Assembly (NCBI RefSeq): GCF_000002995.4
Contig: NW_025062477.1
Location: 13,312,696 to 13,376,695 of the forward strand
Origin: Brugia malayi
Taxonomy: Eukaryota > Nematoda > Chromadorea > Rhabditida > Onchocercidae
Direction: 5' to 3'
Length of the DNA stretch: 64,000 nt
Below are positions 1-13,774 of the stretch, one piece after another. Position numbers and translations under genes: made by a program. The stretch's first letter is position 1. Each line of letters opens with the position of its first letter. The notes beneath the pieces are model-generated. The model saw only the letters and a list, made by a program, of their open reading frames with translations, was not told the DNA's origin and did not search any database.

Positions 1-269
1 AGCCATGTTTACCAAATTTCAAATTCGTGTCAAACTTTACAAACTTTTGAAAATAAGAAAACAAATCGTAAAATATTAATTTTAGAAGGAAAAATTCCCT
101 TTTTCTGTCTAATTCAATGCATTAGTTATTCATGCAACAATGATCAAATGATGAGGCGAATAATTTATTTTTATCGAAAAATTTGTCAAATTTATCTTAT
201 TATAACTATCCCAGCGTTCCACAACTTAGCAAATTTCAATACAGTAAATGACTAAGTAACTATCTTTAA

Positions 270-525
270 CTACGAATTATAATCTCGGCCTTAACTCCTT
301 TCTTCTGGCTCACTGCGAATTACAATCTCGGCCTTAACTCCTTTCTTCTGGCTCACTGCGAATTACAATCTCGGCCTTAACTCCTTTCTTCTGGCTCACT
401 GCGAATTACAATCTCGGCCTTAACTCCTTTCTTGTGGCTCACTGCGAATTACAATCTCGGCCTTAACTCCTTTCTTCTGGCTCACTGCGAATTACAATCT
501 CGGCCTTAACTCCTTTCTTCTAGCT
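270..525. repeat. 43-bp tandem repeat (minisatellite), about six copies
   Basis: A 43-base unit containing the core aatctcggccttaactcctt recurs with constant spacing; the ctcggcc core falls near 284, 327, 370, 413, 456 and 499. The first copy differs slightly (tacgaattat), the fourth carries cttgtggctc in place of cttctggctc, and the last decays into ctagcttatc. The near identity of the copies implies recent expansion or homogenisation. No coding sequence is apparent within it. Confidence 0.95.
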
Positions 526-3500
526 TATCAATTGTATTTAATTCACTAAATTGCATAAAGCTGCAAAACAAACGGAAAACTTTTCACCACTTAATAACAA
601 AATGTAAGAGATAAGAAAAGGTTTCGAAACGTTTCTGAAATGTCATATGGAAACGCAATAAAAGTTCTGTTATGTCAATTTTTCATTTTATAATGTTAGC
701 AATAATCTACTGTGGTGCACTTTGACATAATGTAAATTTGCGTGAATTATGGAAAATATAAAATGGAAGTGTAAAAATTTAATTTGGTATTGGAATTCTT
801 GAAGCAATGGTTATAACTGGTGGTTCCTATAATTAACTGAAATGAACTCTTTGTTAACTATCAGCAACGCTGTGCACTTCCGATGATGTCTTATCCTTAC
901 GTGGAGCAGTTCCTCGTTTCACTTTATGATGATGAGATACGATCATCTGTGAATTTGTAGATCTTTGAGTTAGGTTAGATATGCTCCAGCAATTCCATCT
1001 GCTTCGAATTTGGATTAGTAGACTTGTTTGATGAAAGGCAACGAATTATTTCCTTTTGGCAATTTTTTGGAACTCAGTTCTGTTTTGAAACAAAAATGAA
1101 TGAAAGTCAGTTAATTCTCATTAAGTCATACAACCAACATTCCAACTGAATTATTTTGTCCTGAACAAAACTATATAGAATTCATAAAAAAGTGATCTCT
1201 TGTCCATCACATCCATTCGATAGAGCTCCTAATTTACACGAATAAAAATTACAACGGTTAATTTAATAAGTCGATCTTGATGTTCTCAAAAACCTACAAT
1301 CTGGCATTTCCTCGATTGTTTAGGATTTCTTTACTATTAGTAAGAAACATTTTATATAAACAGTGCACAGGAACTCTACAATACTGAAATTCGAATTTCA
1401 ATTTTCATTAACCGATGGCGTTGAAGTATTTATTTGTTCAGTGTTATTCTGATCACTGGGAGACAGAAACGCTCATCAGAAGCTAGCAGCACTTTTCAGA
1501 AAATTTAATTCAGTATGAAGCTTTGCAGTAAATTTAATTCAGCATGAGTCTCAGACAATACTTCTGGACTGCTTATTAAGAGTAAAAAGAAGCCTAGCAA
1601 GTGACATGTGCTTACTGCTTCCACATTTCAAAATACACCGAGATACTTCCATGTCGTCAAGATCAATCCGGGATACAAGTCAACCACCCAATCAACCAGC
1701 ATGCATCACCACCCCGTCATCACACCACTACGTTCATATTGATTGCACTGTGCTCACTATGCGTCGAATGCGCCTATTGACTACAGGCGCACATAGTACT
1801 ACACGACTGCCTGTTTTCGCTTTCCTTTTTGCCTGCCACCTTTTGCTTTCTTACTGTCAAGCAATTTCCATCTATGCGAAGTCACTTCAATCAATAAAGC
1901 TTTGATGTTGAAGCATAAAGTGGAATTGAATGAACTGATTTCATTGAGGCGAAATTGGATGCTTGCATAAACAAAGTTAGCCTCATCTTGGCTTGTGGTA
2001 AATCGATAGCAATGAGTGAATCCTGTACACTTTGGCTTCAGCTTAGTGCTTTATCCTTTATGATAATTGTTGAGATGTAGTCAAGCAAATATTTTTGTTA
2101 TTGCTATTGAAATGAGTCGCTTTTTTCTTCCTTGATGGCAAATAAACAATGATGAATTTCAAAAAAGAAAAAAGCCTATGATTAGCTGAAAAATATACAA
2201 ACAATACTTACATGTGATACGTACGAATAAATAAGCCTAGGGACTGAGAAATATCGAATCATACAATTTTTAATTTACTAATAAGACATATTGTGCTGTT
2301 TGACTTTTTCTAAGGGAAATCGATGGTTAGTATATTTACTTAAATGATGAAGTACTAAGTTTACATATGGTTGCCATAAAATTGAAAGCAATCTCAAGAA
2401 AAAAATTGCGTACTACTATAACTTTAAGTCATATTAGCAAGTTTATAAAATTCAATAAATTACTAAATTTTTGTTTCAGTTGGCAATATTGTTCATACCT
2501 TCTTCTAGTGATAAGTTTTTATCAGTCATACATTTGACACATCATATGAAATTTCTTAAAAAGTTTTTCATGTTTTGATTCTTTAGTAAGATAGAATTAG
2601 ATGGCACTGAATCATAAAAAAACGTATATTTGTTGAATTGAATTTCTTTCTTGTGTGACATTTATTTCCATCAATTCCATATATTCAGCAGGAATTAAAT
2701 ATTGCAGTTGTTTTAGCACAATAAATCATTTTCAAGATTGCGGAGCTTTGATTAAAATTGGACTTTTTGAACTAAACAAACAAAAAGACAACAATGTCTG
2801 ATGTACGTCGTTTGTTCACTTTAATTTGAACGGTGGAAGAAGTTAAATTATCTCTAATCATCATTCTCCTATAATAGGTAACTATCGGAAATCTCCAGAG
2901 TACATATATGAATATGTAGTTACTATGACAAGGTCATGATCTAAAAGAGGAATTTAATCGTCCGAGATTTTTAATCAATCAGTTCAGCTCCTTGTTAAAA
3001 CAATTATATCAATACATGACTCAGTGATATGGTTTATTTTGGAAAACGCTTTAAAACTATTTTTTGTTATGTCAAATGAATCCAAAAATGAGTAAGAAAC
3101 AAGGAACTAAATGCCTTTATGCTTTGTCCTAGCTTTCTCGTAAATTTTACAAAAGCAATGTCACATCTTTTTTGCCAAATCTTTCACATTAAACAAAAAT
3201 CCAGTTGAATGTTTTAGTTTTTTGACGAAAATCGAAAAAAAAAAATATGATTATATCTAAAAAGTAGCCTAAAACATTTTTAACTTAATTTTAACAATAG
3301 AATTACTTTTGTGATTGTCCTAATTCGCATTGTATGCAATATTCACTAGGTTAAAACTGAGCTAACTTAAACATTGATATTTCTAAGGAAGAACAGATGA
3401 GATGAAAAATGATACCTTCTTCGGAATCGGTATGATATCTTTCTGATCTCTCATCCTTTCGAGCCACTATATTCCTTGAAAAAATAACTTTTGGAAAATT

Positions 3501-6500
3501 ATTTTTCATCTCCCATCATTCATCGATTAATAATTTTCCATCATGATGTACAACACCAGCTTCAAGTCTCTTTTCATATTTATATTTCCTGTACAGTTAT
3601 TCGATTTTCATCCAAAGTTCACGCTACTTAGTTCAATTTCTTTACAACTACCACATTTGTTTGCAATTTGTTTCAACTGTTGTGGATCTTAAAAGTTTTA
3701 AAGTATTAAATTTTCTAAAATTGAATTTTTTTATTATCCCTTTTCATCGTATTGTTTAGAAGTAGAATTAGCAAAGTTATAAAGTTGGGACTGTCAATCA
3801 GTAAATTTTCTTAAAAATCATTAGAAAGTACTAACCAGTAACCAATCTATTAGCCAAGAAAATGAGAACTGCTTGAGAAGGCTTCATTCAAGGTCTAAAA
3901 TGCATGGAATTTAAATTCAATTATAATCAAAATAGCTTACCTCACTCAAGTTACCCAATTGAAGTTGCATGCGATCAATTTAAAGACTGCTTTTTTTTTC
4001 CCTCTTCTAGTGCTCATATCCAATGAAAATATTACAGTTTAATTCATTTCTTTCAATCTGTGTAACACTCCGTCACCAGTCGAAAGTTACTAATTTGTCT
4101 CAGTTTTTTCCTTTCTAAACATTAAAACATTAAAAATTGCTGGCATTATATTTTTTATATTTTAATTAATTTATTTCATTGCTTTCTTTTGTTTTTAGCT
4201 TTTTGATAAAATGACGCAACGTTTAGAGAAGACCGTCCTTTAGGCTACTTGTGCTCTTCAACTCGATGAACCATCTAACACTTTCGTTAGTTTCTTGGCC
4301 TTCATTTTTTTGTTTATATGAGCATTTAGCAATCAAAAACAGCGTTAAATATAAGCCAAATAAATGTTTGAAACCAAAGAAACATTTAACATTTATAAGT
4401 AAGTAAGTAGAGCATACTTAGTTGAATTTAATTACTATATAAAAAAAAAAAAAACAAACAAAACAAAAAAAGACATGCATGGCTCATTCGCTTACGAAGC
4501 TTTAGGAGAGAATTCGAGAGCTGGGATAGTAAATTATCCCATTTTTATATCAGTAAAAAAGTGTTATATTTTTTTGATCTGTATTTCTACAATTCAAGCA
4601 ATACTCTTGACAACATTGACCATTTCACTGCTAAAAATAGACAAGTAAATTTTGTTCTTTTCATTAATTAATCTATTATTGGACTCTGTTTTTGTCCAAT
4701 ATTTTCGCTAAATTTTTGATTTATGAAGCTTAGTTCGTTCATCAAACATTTCAGTTGGGTCATCAATTCAATTCATCTATTAGTAAGTTGACAACACTTT
4801 ATTAATGCTCTGTGAATATATGCAGCTCTCTTAACTCTCAGAAATCCATTTTCCTGCATATATGTACCCCAAATCTATTTTTGCTTATTTGTCAACTAGG
4901 ATAAAACTTCGTTACTGGTATGCTTCATAGGCAATAGCTATCTAACATATTGTAATCATCGTCTGAAGCAGAAATTCAATAATAGTAGTTGTGATCGATA
5001 TAATGTTAGTGTTTGGATTTCTTAATTTTGAAATATTAAGTACTCTCTCTATCATCTAATTAAAATTTTACTTCTGATTTTAATAGCTTAAATATGTAAT
5101 GAATGAATTATTTGGAAATCAATAATTTTAACTGAAATCTTCCTCTAATATCTTTCTTTCTTTTGCAATTTCCCGAATAATATGTTCATATTCTCATCAT
5201 TTACTGAATTACAATCCTTCATATAGCATTAAAACTTTTCGACAGAAATAAATTTCTGTAGTTCCCTCCTGGAAACTGATTAATCCTCCAATTTTAGCCG
5301 ATTACTTGAGCCTAGTCCACTGCTTATGCTCAAGTAACCGTTATTTTTGGACAGGAAATTGTTAGTGAAAAAAAGAACCGTTGAATAAGCGAATTTGTTT
5401 TGTCATGCAGATGGATTATATTACTAGTGGAGCAGTTGTCATCTGTGTATTTATCCAGGCTTCATTGACTCATCATATGATATTTTAACTTGACCCCCCA
5501 GTAATAGTTAAGCAGTAAACATTCACTGCGTTTTACTGCATTTTTTATATTAAACTTTTAAAATGATGCGTAAATTTTCAACTTCCTTTGCTCCTCGAAT
5601 ATAAATAATAAAAAATTTTGCAAATGTTCAAAGTTATTGAAATATAGAAATTTTATTATGTTGAAAAAAGGAAGTAACGAGAAATGCTGCTACATCTCTA
5701 GACTTATTCCCCTTCCTTTCTGCTTATTATTACTTCTTTCCAAGCACTTCCATCTCATTTTTTCACGCAAACTTAGTGAAATTTTAGATTGTTTCTTCTT
5801 ATTTTCCAGCTACCGAAAATTACGTCAGTTTTCGAATTAGAACTCACAATTTTTGTCAAATCATCCACATATTGAGGTTTTTATTGAAATTCAAATTATT
5901 TAAGTATGAACTTTGCAAAGTTTTCCTTTCGCTTAAAGTAGTTAAAGAGAGATTCTCTCAGTGTAAGTAGTCTAAAAGGAAATTCTGACATAGAAAATAT
6001 TGGTTTTCATATTTGGTTCAATAAGAAAATCGTTAAGTTATTGTGAAGTGATTGACATTCCTCGTTCATATCAAAATTTTGAGTAATTGCCTGCCTCTTT
6101 TTAGGCGACAAATCGAATGAGCATTTTAGAAAGTAAAGTTAAGTTGATTTTATGGCAGAAATAGTCAAGTGATGCTTATGGAACTGTTCGACTTCACAAA
6201 CAGTTCCGAAAGAGATCTATCTCCGACCTCTTTCGCTGAAATATTTTTTTTTTCCACCGCAAATTATTTACTTTATTTGGTATATGGACAGACAAAGAGA
6301 GATACACACACACACACACACACAAACACACAATGTGTATATGAAAAGGATAGGAGCGCTCCTTATACACTCATTCAGGCGCTCTTTCCCATCATTGTTT
6401 ACAGCAATAGTGCTGCTTACTTCTGCGACTGCGCTGAATCAAAGGTCTTTGTGTCCTAGTGACACAGTTATTGTCTGAACTATGCTGATGTACGTACTTT

Positions 6501-7793
6501 AATTGTGCTAGCACACATCGTCTCATCTCATTACTTAGCAATGTTATCTTACCTTGCACTCCAGTTCAGATAAGCAATCTGTTTATTGATTTGTTATGTG
6601 CAGAATATGTGAAAATTTGGGAGACAGTTATGCTCTTCCCGCAATGATAGATGAATGTAGAGGAACAGTGACAACAAATGACGATGACCTTTGGAGGAAG
6701 AGATGAGTGTAGATATGTTGCGAGAATATTGAGAAGGAATGCAAGTGTGAACTTTCGTTGGAACGGAGAGGGAAACTGGGCGGAGAGTGTATCTCAACGG
6801 GTTACGGGCAAAACAGGAAGCAAGTGCATCATCATCCTCAGGTGCTCTCAGTAAATGTATTGATGGGTAAGGAAGTACACCTGTTCGCTCTTCTTTCTCT
6901 CTTCCTCTTTCCCTTCATTTATACATTTCCATTGTTTCAATGAAAAATTAGATTGAAAACTGAACAGTGCACTTTGAAAATAACGAATTTCGGCACAACA
7001 TTTACTTATGTGAGGCACATTTCAATTTCAAACTTTCTGAAGTGGGTATGTGGATTAGGTAGGAGATAGTGTATGAAGTGCTAAGGATTGAAATAATGAA
7101 ATCCTGAAATTCATAGGTTTATTGTTCCCACGTCATCTTTTGTTTAAACGAAAACGTAAAAAAATATTTCTCTTCTTTCCTGTCTTTTTTTTTTTTATGA
7201 AAAGAAGAAAAACTAATTCACATTTAAAGCTTTGTTTGAAAGCAAGAATCGTTTTGCTTCTTGTCATCCTTACAGTTAAACGTATTTTGTTGTGTTAGGA
7301 ATATTTATTCATTTATTTAGGAATTATTATTAGTTATTTGAAAGTTTTACGACGAGTTTTGTCTTTTGATTTCTCTCTCCAATTTATAGGAATATGAAAG
7401 TGTAAAAAAAAAAAAAAATCTTCCAATATAGTATCAGCTGATTCATTTTAATTTGAACTCTTTTCTTTGCAATATGGTACACAAGTTACCATTGAGATAA
7501 GACCGATTTTATCATTTTTGCTAGCTTTATTGGGGAATTGTTTCTCTAGGTTATCTTAAAAATGATAAACTGATTATAATTTCTTGATTGCCTGAAAATT
7601 ATGTGAAAGGCATTTTCCTAGTAATCAATAGTATTATTATTATAAAATTTAATTTTATTAAATTAAGAGATTAGTTACAAAAAAAGTGAGTGAGATCGAT
7701 ATGTTGATAAGGGTCAGAAACATCGACTCGAGAATATTCCTTCGAAAATAAAAAAAGAAAATTGATTACTAATAAAATTTCCCAGGAACAACA
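526..7793. other. Long AT-rich stretch with no recognised gene
   Basis: Both strands were read; only short open frames without family resemblance, splice context or conserved motifs were seen. The stretch holds homopolymer A and T tracts (for example near 3235, 4441 and 7410), a CA microsatellite near 6304-6330 and small hairpins at about 5302-5337 and 6179-6207. It may hold regulatory sequence for the pyruvate kinase gene downstream, or exons of a gene too short to recognise. Confidence 0.6.
6303..6331. repeat. CA/AC dinucleotide microsatellite
   Basis: A run of alternating ac units, interrupted once by aaacac, follows gagagat. It is a simple-sequence repeat and is likely to vary in length between individuals. 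Confidence 0.9.
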
Positions 7794-7806
7794 TTGTAAG
7801 AGAATG
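7783..7806 (+). promoter_or_regulatory. Candidate spliced-leader acceptor before the pyruvate kinase start
   Basis: The sequence aaaatttcccag ends ten bases before the ATG at 7804. In nematodes many mRNAs begin at such an acceptor through spliced-leader trans-splicing. The alternative is an ordinary cis acceptor joined to an upstream untranslated exon. Confidence 0.4.
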
Positions 7807-10800
7807 AAGGAAGAAGACGACGAAGTACACAGCATCAATTTCAAGCAGCCAAAAGGGTTAAGTGTCACTGATGACCAATTGTGGCGTCGAATGACCATCG
7901 AAGAAGAACAAAGCGGAGAATATTTCCGGTTCGTTATGATTACACTAATGCTTTTGCTCTCACTGTCCTGTGTTAACAATAGTCTTATTTGATTTCAATT
8001 TCTTTTTGAGATTATAACTGGAAGAAATTCAATTGGACTAGCAGTAATTGTATTATAGTTATTTACTTCACTTGTCTTTCATGTTTGTATTAGAGGATGC
8101 AAAAGGTTTCTTTTTTTCAAAACATCTAAATTACTAGTTTCTTTAAAGAATGTACTCTCGAAAAATATTGAGGAACTGTGGAATTTCTTTTTATTCCTCA
8201 AACATTAGAAGTTTATTAATGCAAGAAGTGAAGTTGACTAATAGTACAGACTGAGAAGTTTAAGATTAGCAACCACAGTACATTTATAAATCATCGTTTT
8301 GTTGTTAATGGCATTAAGGGCAAGGAAGAGGAAAACAGAAAAGATGAGAGAAGGAATATTTTATCTTCCAAAGCAATAAGATACTGATGTTAAAAGGTCC
8401 TGCAAGCATTTCATTCACATCCTCTTTCTTCAAAAACAGCTATACAGCTATGACTCATATCTTCCAAAGCAATAAGATACAAAAACTTTATAAGTTTTGA
8501 TTTTAAAAAAAAGAAATATTGCAAAGTTGAAGATCAGCAATAGCAGCAATAAAAGTAACAATTGATATTTACTTTTCTGTTTGACAAACACAAAATTTCG
8601 GTTTAATTTCTCATCTCATCTTATCAGAGTTCTGTAAAATGCTAAGGGATAACACTGGTAGGACCACTGAGATTGATAGGAGCTATTAAAGTGACACAAA
8701 AATTTGCTATAGTAAGAATAAAGGTATCTCCATTTGATGTAACTTTAATTAGCTGCAGCTTGAAGGGTAAATTAAAATTTTAATAAGATCTAGTTATCAG
8801 AGGTATGTCGGTCAGGCATTCAAAAAATAACTAACCAATAAGGAACCGATGGAATTAGTCTAAGGATTAGAGAGCAAAGATCGAAAGAGAACTCAGTTCA
8901 AATAAATTCAGATGAGATGGATGGATGATATCAAATTCATTCGTACTATGACTAATGCGTGTATGCGTGACACTCTTCTCCACAGAGTGTGGTAGGTGGG
9001 AGGGTTGGAACTGTTTGAATAATTGCAATGATTTGGACATAAAAAAGGGTCTCGCTAGAGTTGCTGGCTCTTCAGAGCAGCTCTTCTTCTTATGGCTTTC
9101 AGTGTGTGCTGTGTGACGTGTCAAGTGGAGGAGGAAGAAGGGAGTGTGTTGATTTGTCTTCAAAGGTGCTGTAGATATTTGTGATGGTAGATATTTCAAA
9201 GTGTTCCTACTCTGATTCATTCTATTTGTAGCTTCCCCTGTAAGAAAGTTAAGATATGAGACCACCGCAACATAACAATGACGATAAAGAACTCATGTTA
9301 AAATATCGCAGTGGTTATGATCGCTTAATTTCGTTAGTTTTTTTTCCTACTGCTTATTTACAGACCGTAACCATCCTGTTGGTCTCCTCTTAATGTTCTT
9401 GTTGACAACATTTTGTTGCGTTAAGTTATAATAAAAATCGTAGGTGAAGTGGTCATTTCAACAACTGACAGAACTGTAGAATTCTACAAAATTCTTCAAC
9501 TGGTGCTAGATATGATTTTGTAGTGCTATTTCGGACTATTTCATCTTTTAACTTCTGTTAGGAACAATCCGTTTTTAACTCAAATAAAGTCTATCTCATT
9601 TTGCAAATGATGATAGCATCATGCACTGTTGAGTTGTTTACTTTGTCTCAGATTTGGATGAAAGGAGCTAGCATAGGTGATGTTTCCGTTTTTTGCTTTT
9701 CATGTCCATCTAATGCTGGAAAAATGGTTAAATTTAAAATTAACAAAGGTTAGTATATGTCTGGATTAGTACCATCTTATTTATAAGATTTAATAAATAG
9801 AATTTCCCGAGAACTGTGTGATGGACTTGCACTGCCAGATGTTACTAAAAGTTTTCTAATTTTCCAACTTTTTGATTTTTTTTCATTTGTTAAATCATTG
9901 TTCTTTAAAAAAAATATTTTCTCTGTAAATATACATATTTCATCAACGCAGGTTTTTGATGACTAAGTTAACAAATTTGTTAACTAAACCATTGAATGAA
10001 CTCAAAACTAATTTTTTATTTGATCCAAACTGATTTCGAGTAATCGATTAATTGGGTTATATTAGCATATCACTAAATTCATGAGTTTGTCACGCCTGTT
10101 TTTAAAAAGATGCTTTTGATGTTAATTGTAAAGAAGATTTTATATGATCAGTGATCAATCTTATCGTTACTTATAATAAACTTTAACGTACTTTACAGGC
10201 AAGAACAAAAATTGGCACCATTGCCTGAAAGTACAAACTTGGAACATTTATGCAAATTAAATATTCGTGAACAGCCATGTGTGGTTCGAAAAACTGGAAT
10301 AATTTGTACTATTGGTGAGTATAGATCATCATTTGGCAATCAAATTGTGATATAAAGAAATGTGATATAAGAAGTTAACTTTTAAATGATTGTAGGACCA
10401 GCATGCCGAAGCGTGGAGAAATTGCAGGAAATGATTATCAACGGAATGAATATTGCCCGCATGAATTTCAGCCATGGATCATATGAAGTAAGGAGTATGG
10501 CCAAAGTCTAATTCTTAACCTCTGCATGTGCAATTTTAAATATTGTAGATGGGAATTCGAATTTTAATAAAAATATTGAGTCAAAAATCAGTTCTGTCCA
10601 TTTTTTTTTAATTTTTAATTTCAGTACCACGCGGAAACAATAGCAAATGTTCGCTCAGCAGCACACAGTTTCAGCGAGCCACGGTTGGTTGCAATTGCCC
10701 TCGATACGAAAGGTCCAGAAATACGTACCGGTCTGCTGAAGGGAGTCCGTCCTTTTTTTTTTTACTAAGTATAAGAATAGCAGTTAATAGCCATGCATCA

Positions 10801-13774
10801 AAATTAAAGAAATGAAAACTCTCGAAGTCCTTATTATTTAGGGTGCTACTGCAGAAGTAGAACTGGTGAAAGGAAATCGGATCCGATTAACTACTGATCC
10901 ATCCATGGAAAATGCAGGAACTGCTCAGAACATTTTCGTTGATTATAAGAACATCACTAAAGTTCTGAGTGTTGGCTCACGAGTCTTTATTGATGACGGT
11001 CTTATTTCATTAATCGTCAATTCCATCGGTAAATTGTCATTTTCTAATCACACAAAGAAATTGAAATGCTTATAATTTATTGAGCATGAACATATTTAGC
11101 GCTGATGGGAATTTTGAGTTTTTGTAAATGAATTTACCATACACATTTTCATGGAAATCACTGTTAAAAAAATCCTTCATAATTTTTGTTGACTTAGATG
11201 ACATTCCTATACTATGCTATAATGAGAAAAATACAAGTTCAACTGCAAATTCGTATTTTTTTTAACCTGAATTTTTATGTTGCGTTGTTATTTTAGAAGC
11301 TTTTGTGTTCGATTCTTCCTTAATCACTCATTATATGAGGTTATTGCACACTTAGTTTTATTAACTGAGTTTATACCTATCTTGAAATGTGAATTCTATT
11401 GCATATTCCTTTGAAGATTTATGAGTCTTTTAGAAGATGAAGGTATATTGTGCACCGTTGAAAATGGGGGTATGTTAGGAAGCAGAAAGGGTGTCAATTT
11501 GCCCGGTACACCTGTCGATTTACCAGCTGTGTCTGAAAAAGACATCAAGGATTTGCAGTTTGGTGTGGAGCAGGTATTCTTTGTAAATTATCAGGCCAAA
11601 AATCAAACGATAGCAGCAAAGAAGTTTACTTTTTTACACAGTAATGGCGCTGAAAATAAAGCATGTGCCATAATTATGTAAGTCCACAAGAAATTTGTTA
11701 GCTTATTTGTTTCACGTTATTAACCAGGACTGAGTGAATGAAGCAATTCATTATTAATGTTTCAGAAAGTAGATATTGTTTTTGCTTCATTTATACGCAA
11801 TGGTAAAGGTGTTAGCACGATAAGGAAGGTGCTTGGTGAAAAAGGAAAATACATAAAAATCATAGCAAAGATTGAAAATCAAGAAGGCGTTGATAAGTAA
11901 GTGATTTCTTATCCAACAAGATTATGGAGTGGGAATTTGGAAATTGTATTATTAGTGCCGTAATGTGGAAATAATACAATTTCATGTGTATGAGTCCTTA
12001 AAGGTTGTCAGCAAAATTTAGGAGACAGAATGACAATTTTTCTAGAGCCGATGAAATTATTGAAGAAGCAGATGGTGTTATGGTTGCCCGCGGAGATTTG
12101 GGTATTGAAATTCCACCTGAAAAAGTATTTTTGGCCCAAAAAATGTTGATTGCTAAATGTAACAAAGCGGGAAAACCGGTCATCTGTGCTACCCAAATGC
12201 TTGAATCGATGATAAAAAAGCCGAGACCAACTCGTGCTGAAGGTTACTGGTCTTACATTGCTTTATGAGTTGAAAAAATATATAGGACAGATTTTTAGTA
12301 GCACTGATCATTTTTATGCAGTAATAGGTGCATTACTATAAGCATAGTCTTAAAAGTAGTGATATATTTGCGAAGGAATAATTTCAGTTGTTTGAAATCA
12401 TTTCAGGCAGTGACGTTGCAAACGCAGTTCTGGACGGAGCTGACTGTGTAATGCTTAGTGGTGAAACTGCTAAAGGTGAATACCCATTAGAAGCTCTCAA
12501 AATCATGCACGAGGTTAGTTATTCTAGTTATAAACAGTAAATAAATACTCCATCATACCCACTTAGGATTATGATTGTGATAGGATTTTTTTTTATTTTG
12601 GGTGACAATAAATATATGTGCATACTTTGTTATGCATCTGCTTTGTTACATCTGATAATTTGTTAGTTTAAATAACATGATCATAAGTTCAAGAATAATG
12701 TCAAATGCATTACTTCTAGACAATTCATTTGCAGATCTGCAAAGAAGCGGAAGCAGCGGTGTATCATACGCGATTTTTCGAGGAACTTCTCCACGCAACC
12801 CCAAAACCGACGGATATCGCACATACTGTTGCCATTGCAGCAACATCAGCTGCGGCGTCTTGTCATGCCAGTGCAATGATTCTAGTTACTACTACCGGAC
12901 GGTTCGCTCTAACTGGAAGTCTAAATACATGTTCAGACGATGAGTCCAACAACCTTAAGAACTTTTTTATTTCTTGACTTTAAATCTTACTTCAAATCAT
13001 AAATCTGACCAAAAACTTTGATATTATTCACGTCCCATACATGCTGTGTTGAAATATTAAAGGTTATATGAGAACATTGTAAGTTAAGCTTGAATAATTA
13101 CTAATATTTAGTTCTGAATTTCCAATAAAATTCTGCAAAATATAACTGTTTACTTTTATCAGGTCTGCTGATTTGGTATCTCGTTATCGGCCGATGATGC
13201 CTGTCTTTGCAATATGCCGGGATGAGCATGTCGCTCGACAGCTTCATCTTTGGCGTGGTATATTTCCGCTTCATTACGGAGGTAAAATTGTTTGCTTCTT
13301 TTCCCAAACTATTTCTATTTCTACAGCAAGACATACACTAAAACGTAAATTGGATGAGCCGAAAGATGACTGAATTGTTTAGCAAATCGAGAAAGTGACT
13401 GGTCGAGCGATGTCGATGCCCGAATTAATTATGGTATTTCGGTTGGTAAGGACCGTGGTTTTATCAAAAAGAACGACCTGGTGGTTGTCATCACTGGATG
13501 GAGACAAGGTTCCTTTGTTCTTATTTTTATAAGCTCAGATGTTTTCATGTCTCGTGTCTTGTGAGCTCTCTTCATCTAAAAATTTTAAAGTCATTTATGT
13601 TCGAATACCGAGTTTGAAGCAGTTATGTTTACAACTTAAAAGCAGCTCTAATGAGATGAAATTCAAAATTTCAAATAAATGAATTAATTTTGTGAGGTTA
13701 TACTATTTGAATAGAAAAGCATTTTTCTAGGCGCTGGACACACGAACACATTACGTATCATCAAGGTACCTTAA
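7804..13774 (+). CDS. pyk: Pyruvate kinase, complete 13-exon gene
   Basis: Catalyses phosphoenolpyruvate + ADP to pyruvate + ATP, the last step of glycolysis, in the cytosol. Exons: 7804-7928, 10199-10314, 10396-10487, 10625-10744, 10842-11028, 11434-11573, 11766-11896, 12046-12242, 12407-12513, 12735-12901, 13163-13281, 13383-13508, 13731-13774; all phases join, giving about 556 residues, normal for the family. Visible landmarks are CTIGPA and [10 protein letters not shown] near the barrel start, [17 protein letters not shown] in the B domain, KIENQEG with the catalytic lysine near residue 294, [19 protein letters not shown] and [14 protein letters not shown]. The C-terminal domain ends [14 protein letters not shown]. 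The first exon is less conserved; it was chosen because its donor phase fits exon 2, and its ATG lies just after a possible trans-splice acceptor. Intron 1 is unusually long (2.3 kb). Exons 7 and 8 have diverged duplicates downstream at 15958-16463. Confidence 0.95.

Noticed and set aside
1606..1905. 99-codon plus-strand open frame near the left end
   Set aside because: No domain, signal or splice context; composition looks like chance open reading in a locally GC-richer patch.
6169..6478. Overlapping open frames around the CA repeat
   Set aside because: They are open mainly because the dinucleotide repeat has no stop codon; no family features.
8867..9265. 132-codon minus-strand open frame inside pyruvate kinase intron 1
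   Set aside because: Low-complexity, no recognisable motif, opposite to an intron of a well-supported gene.
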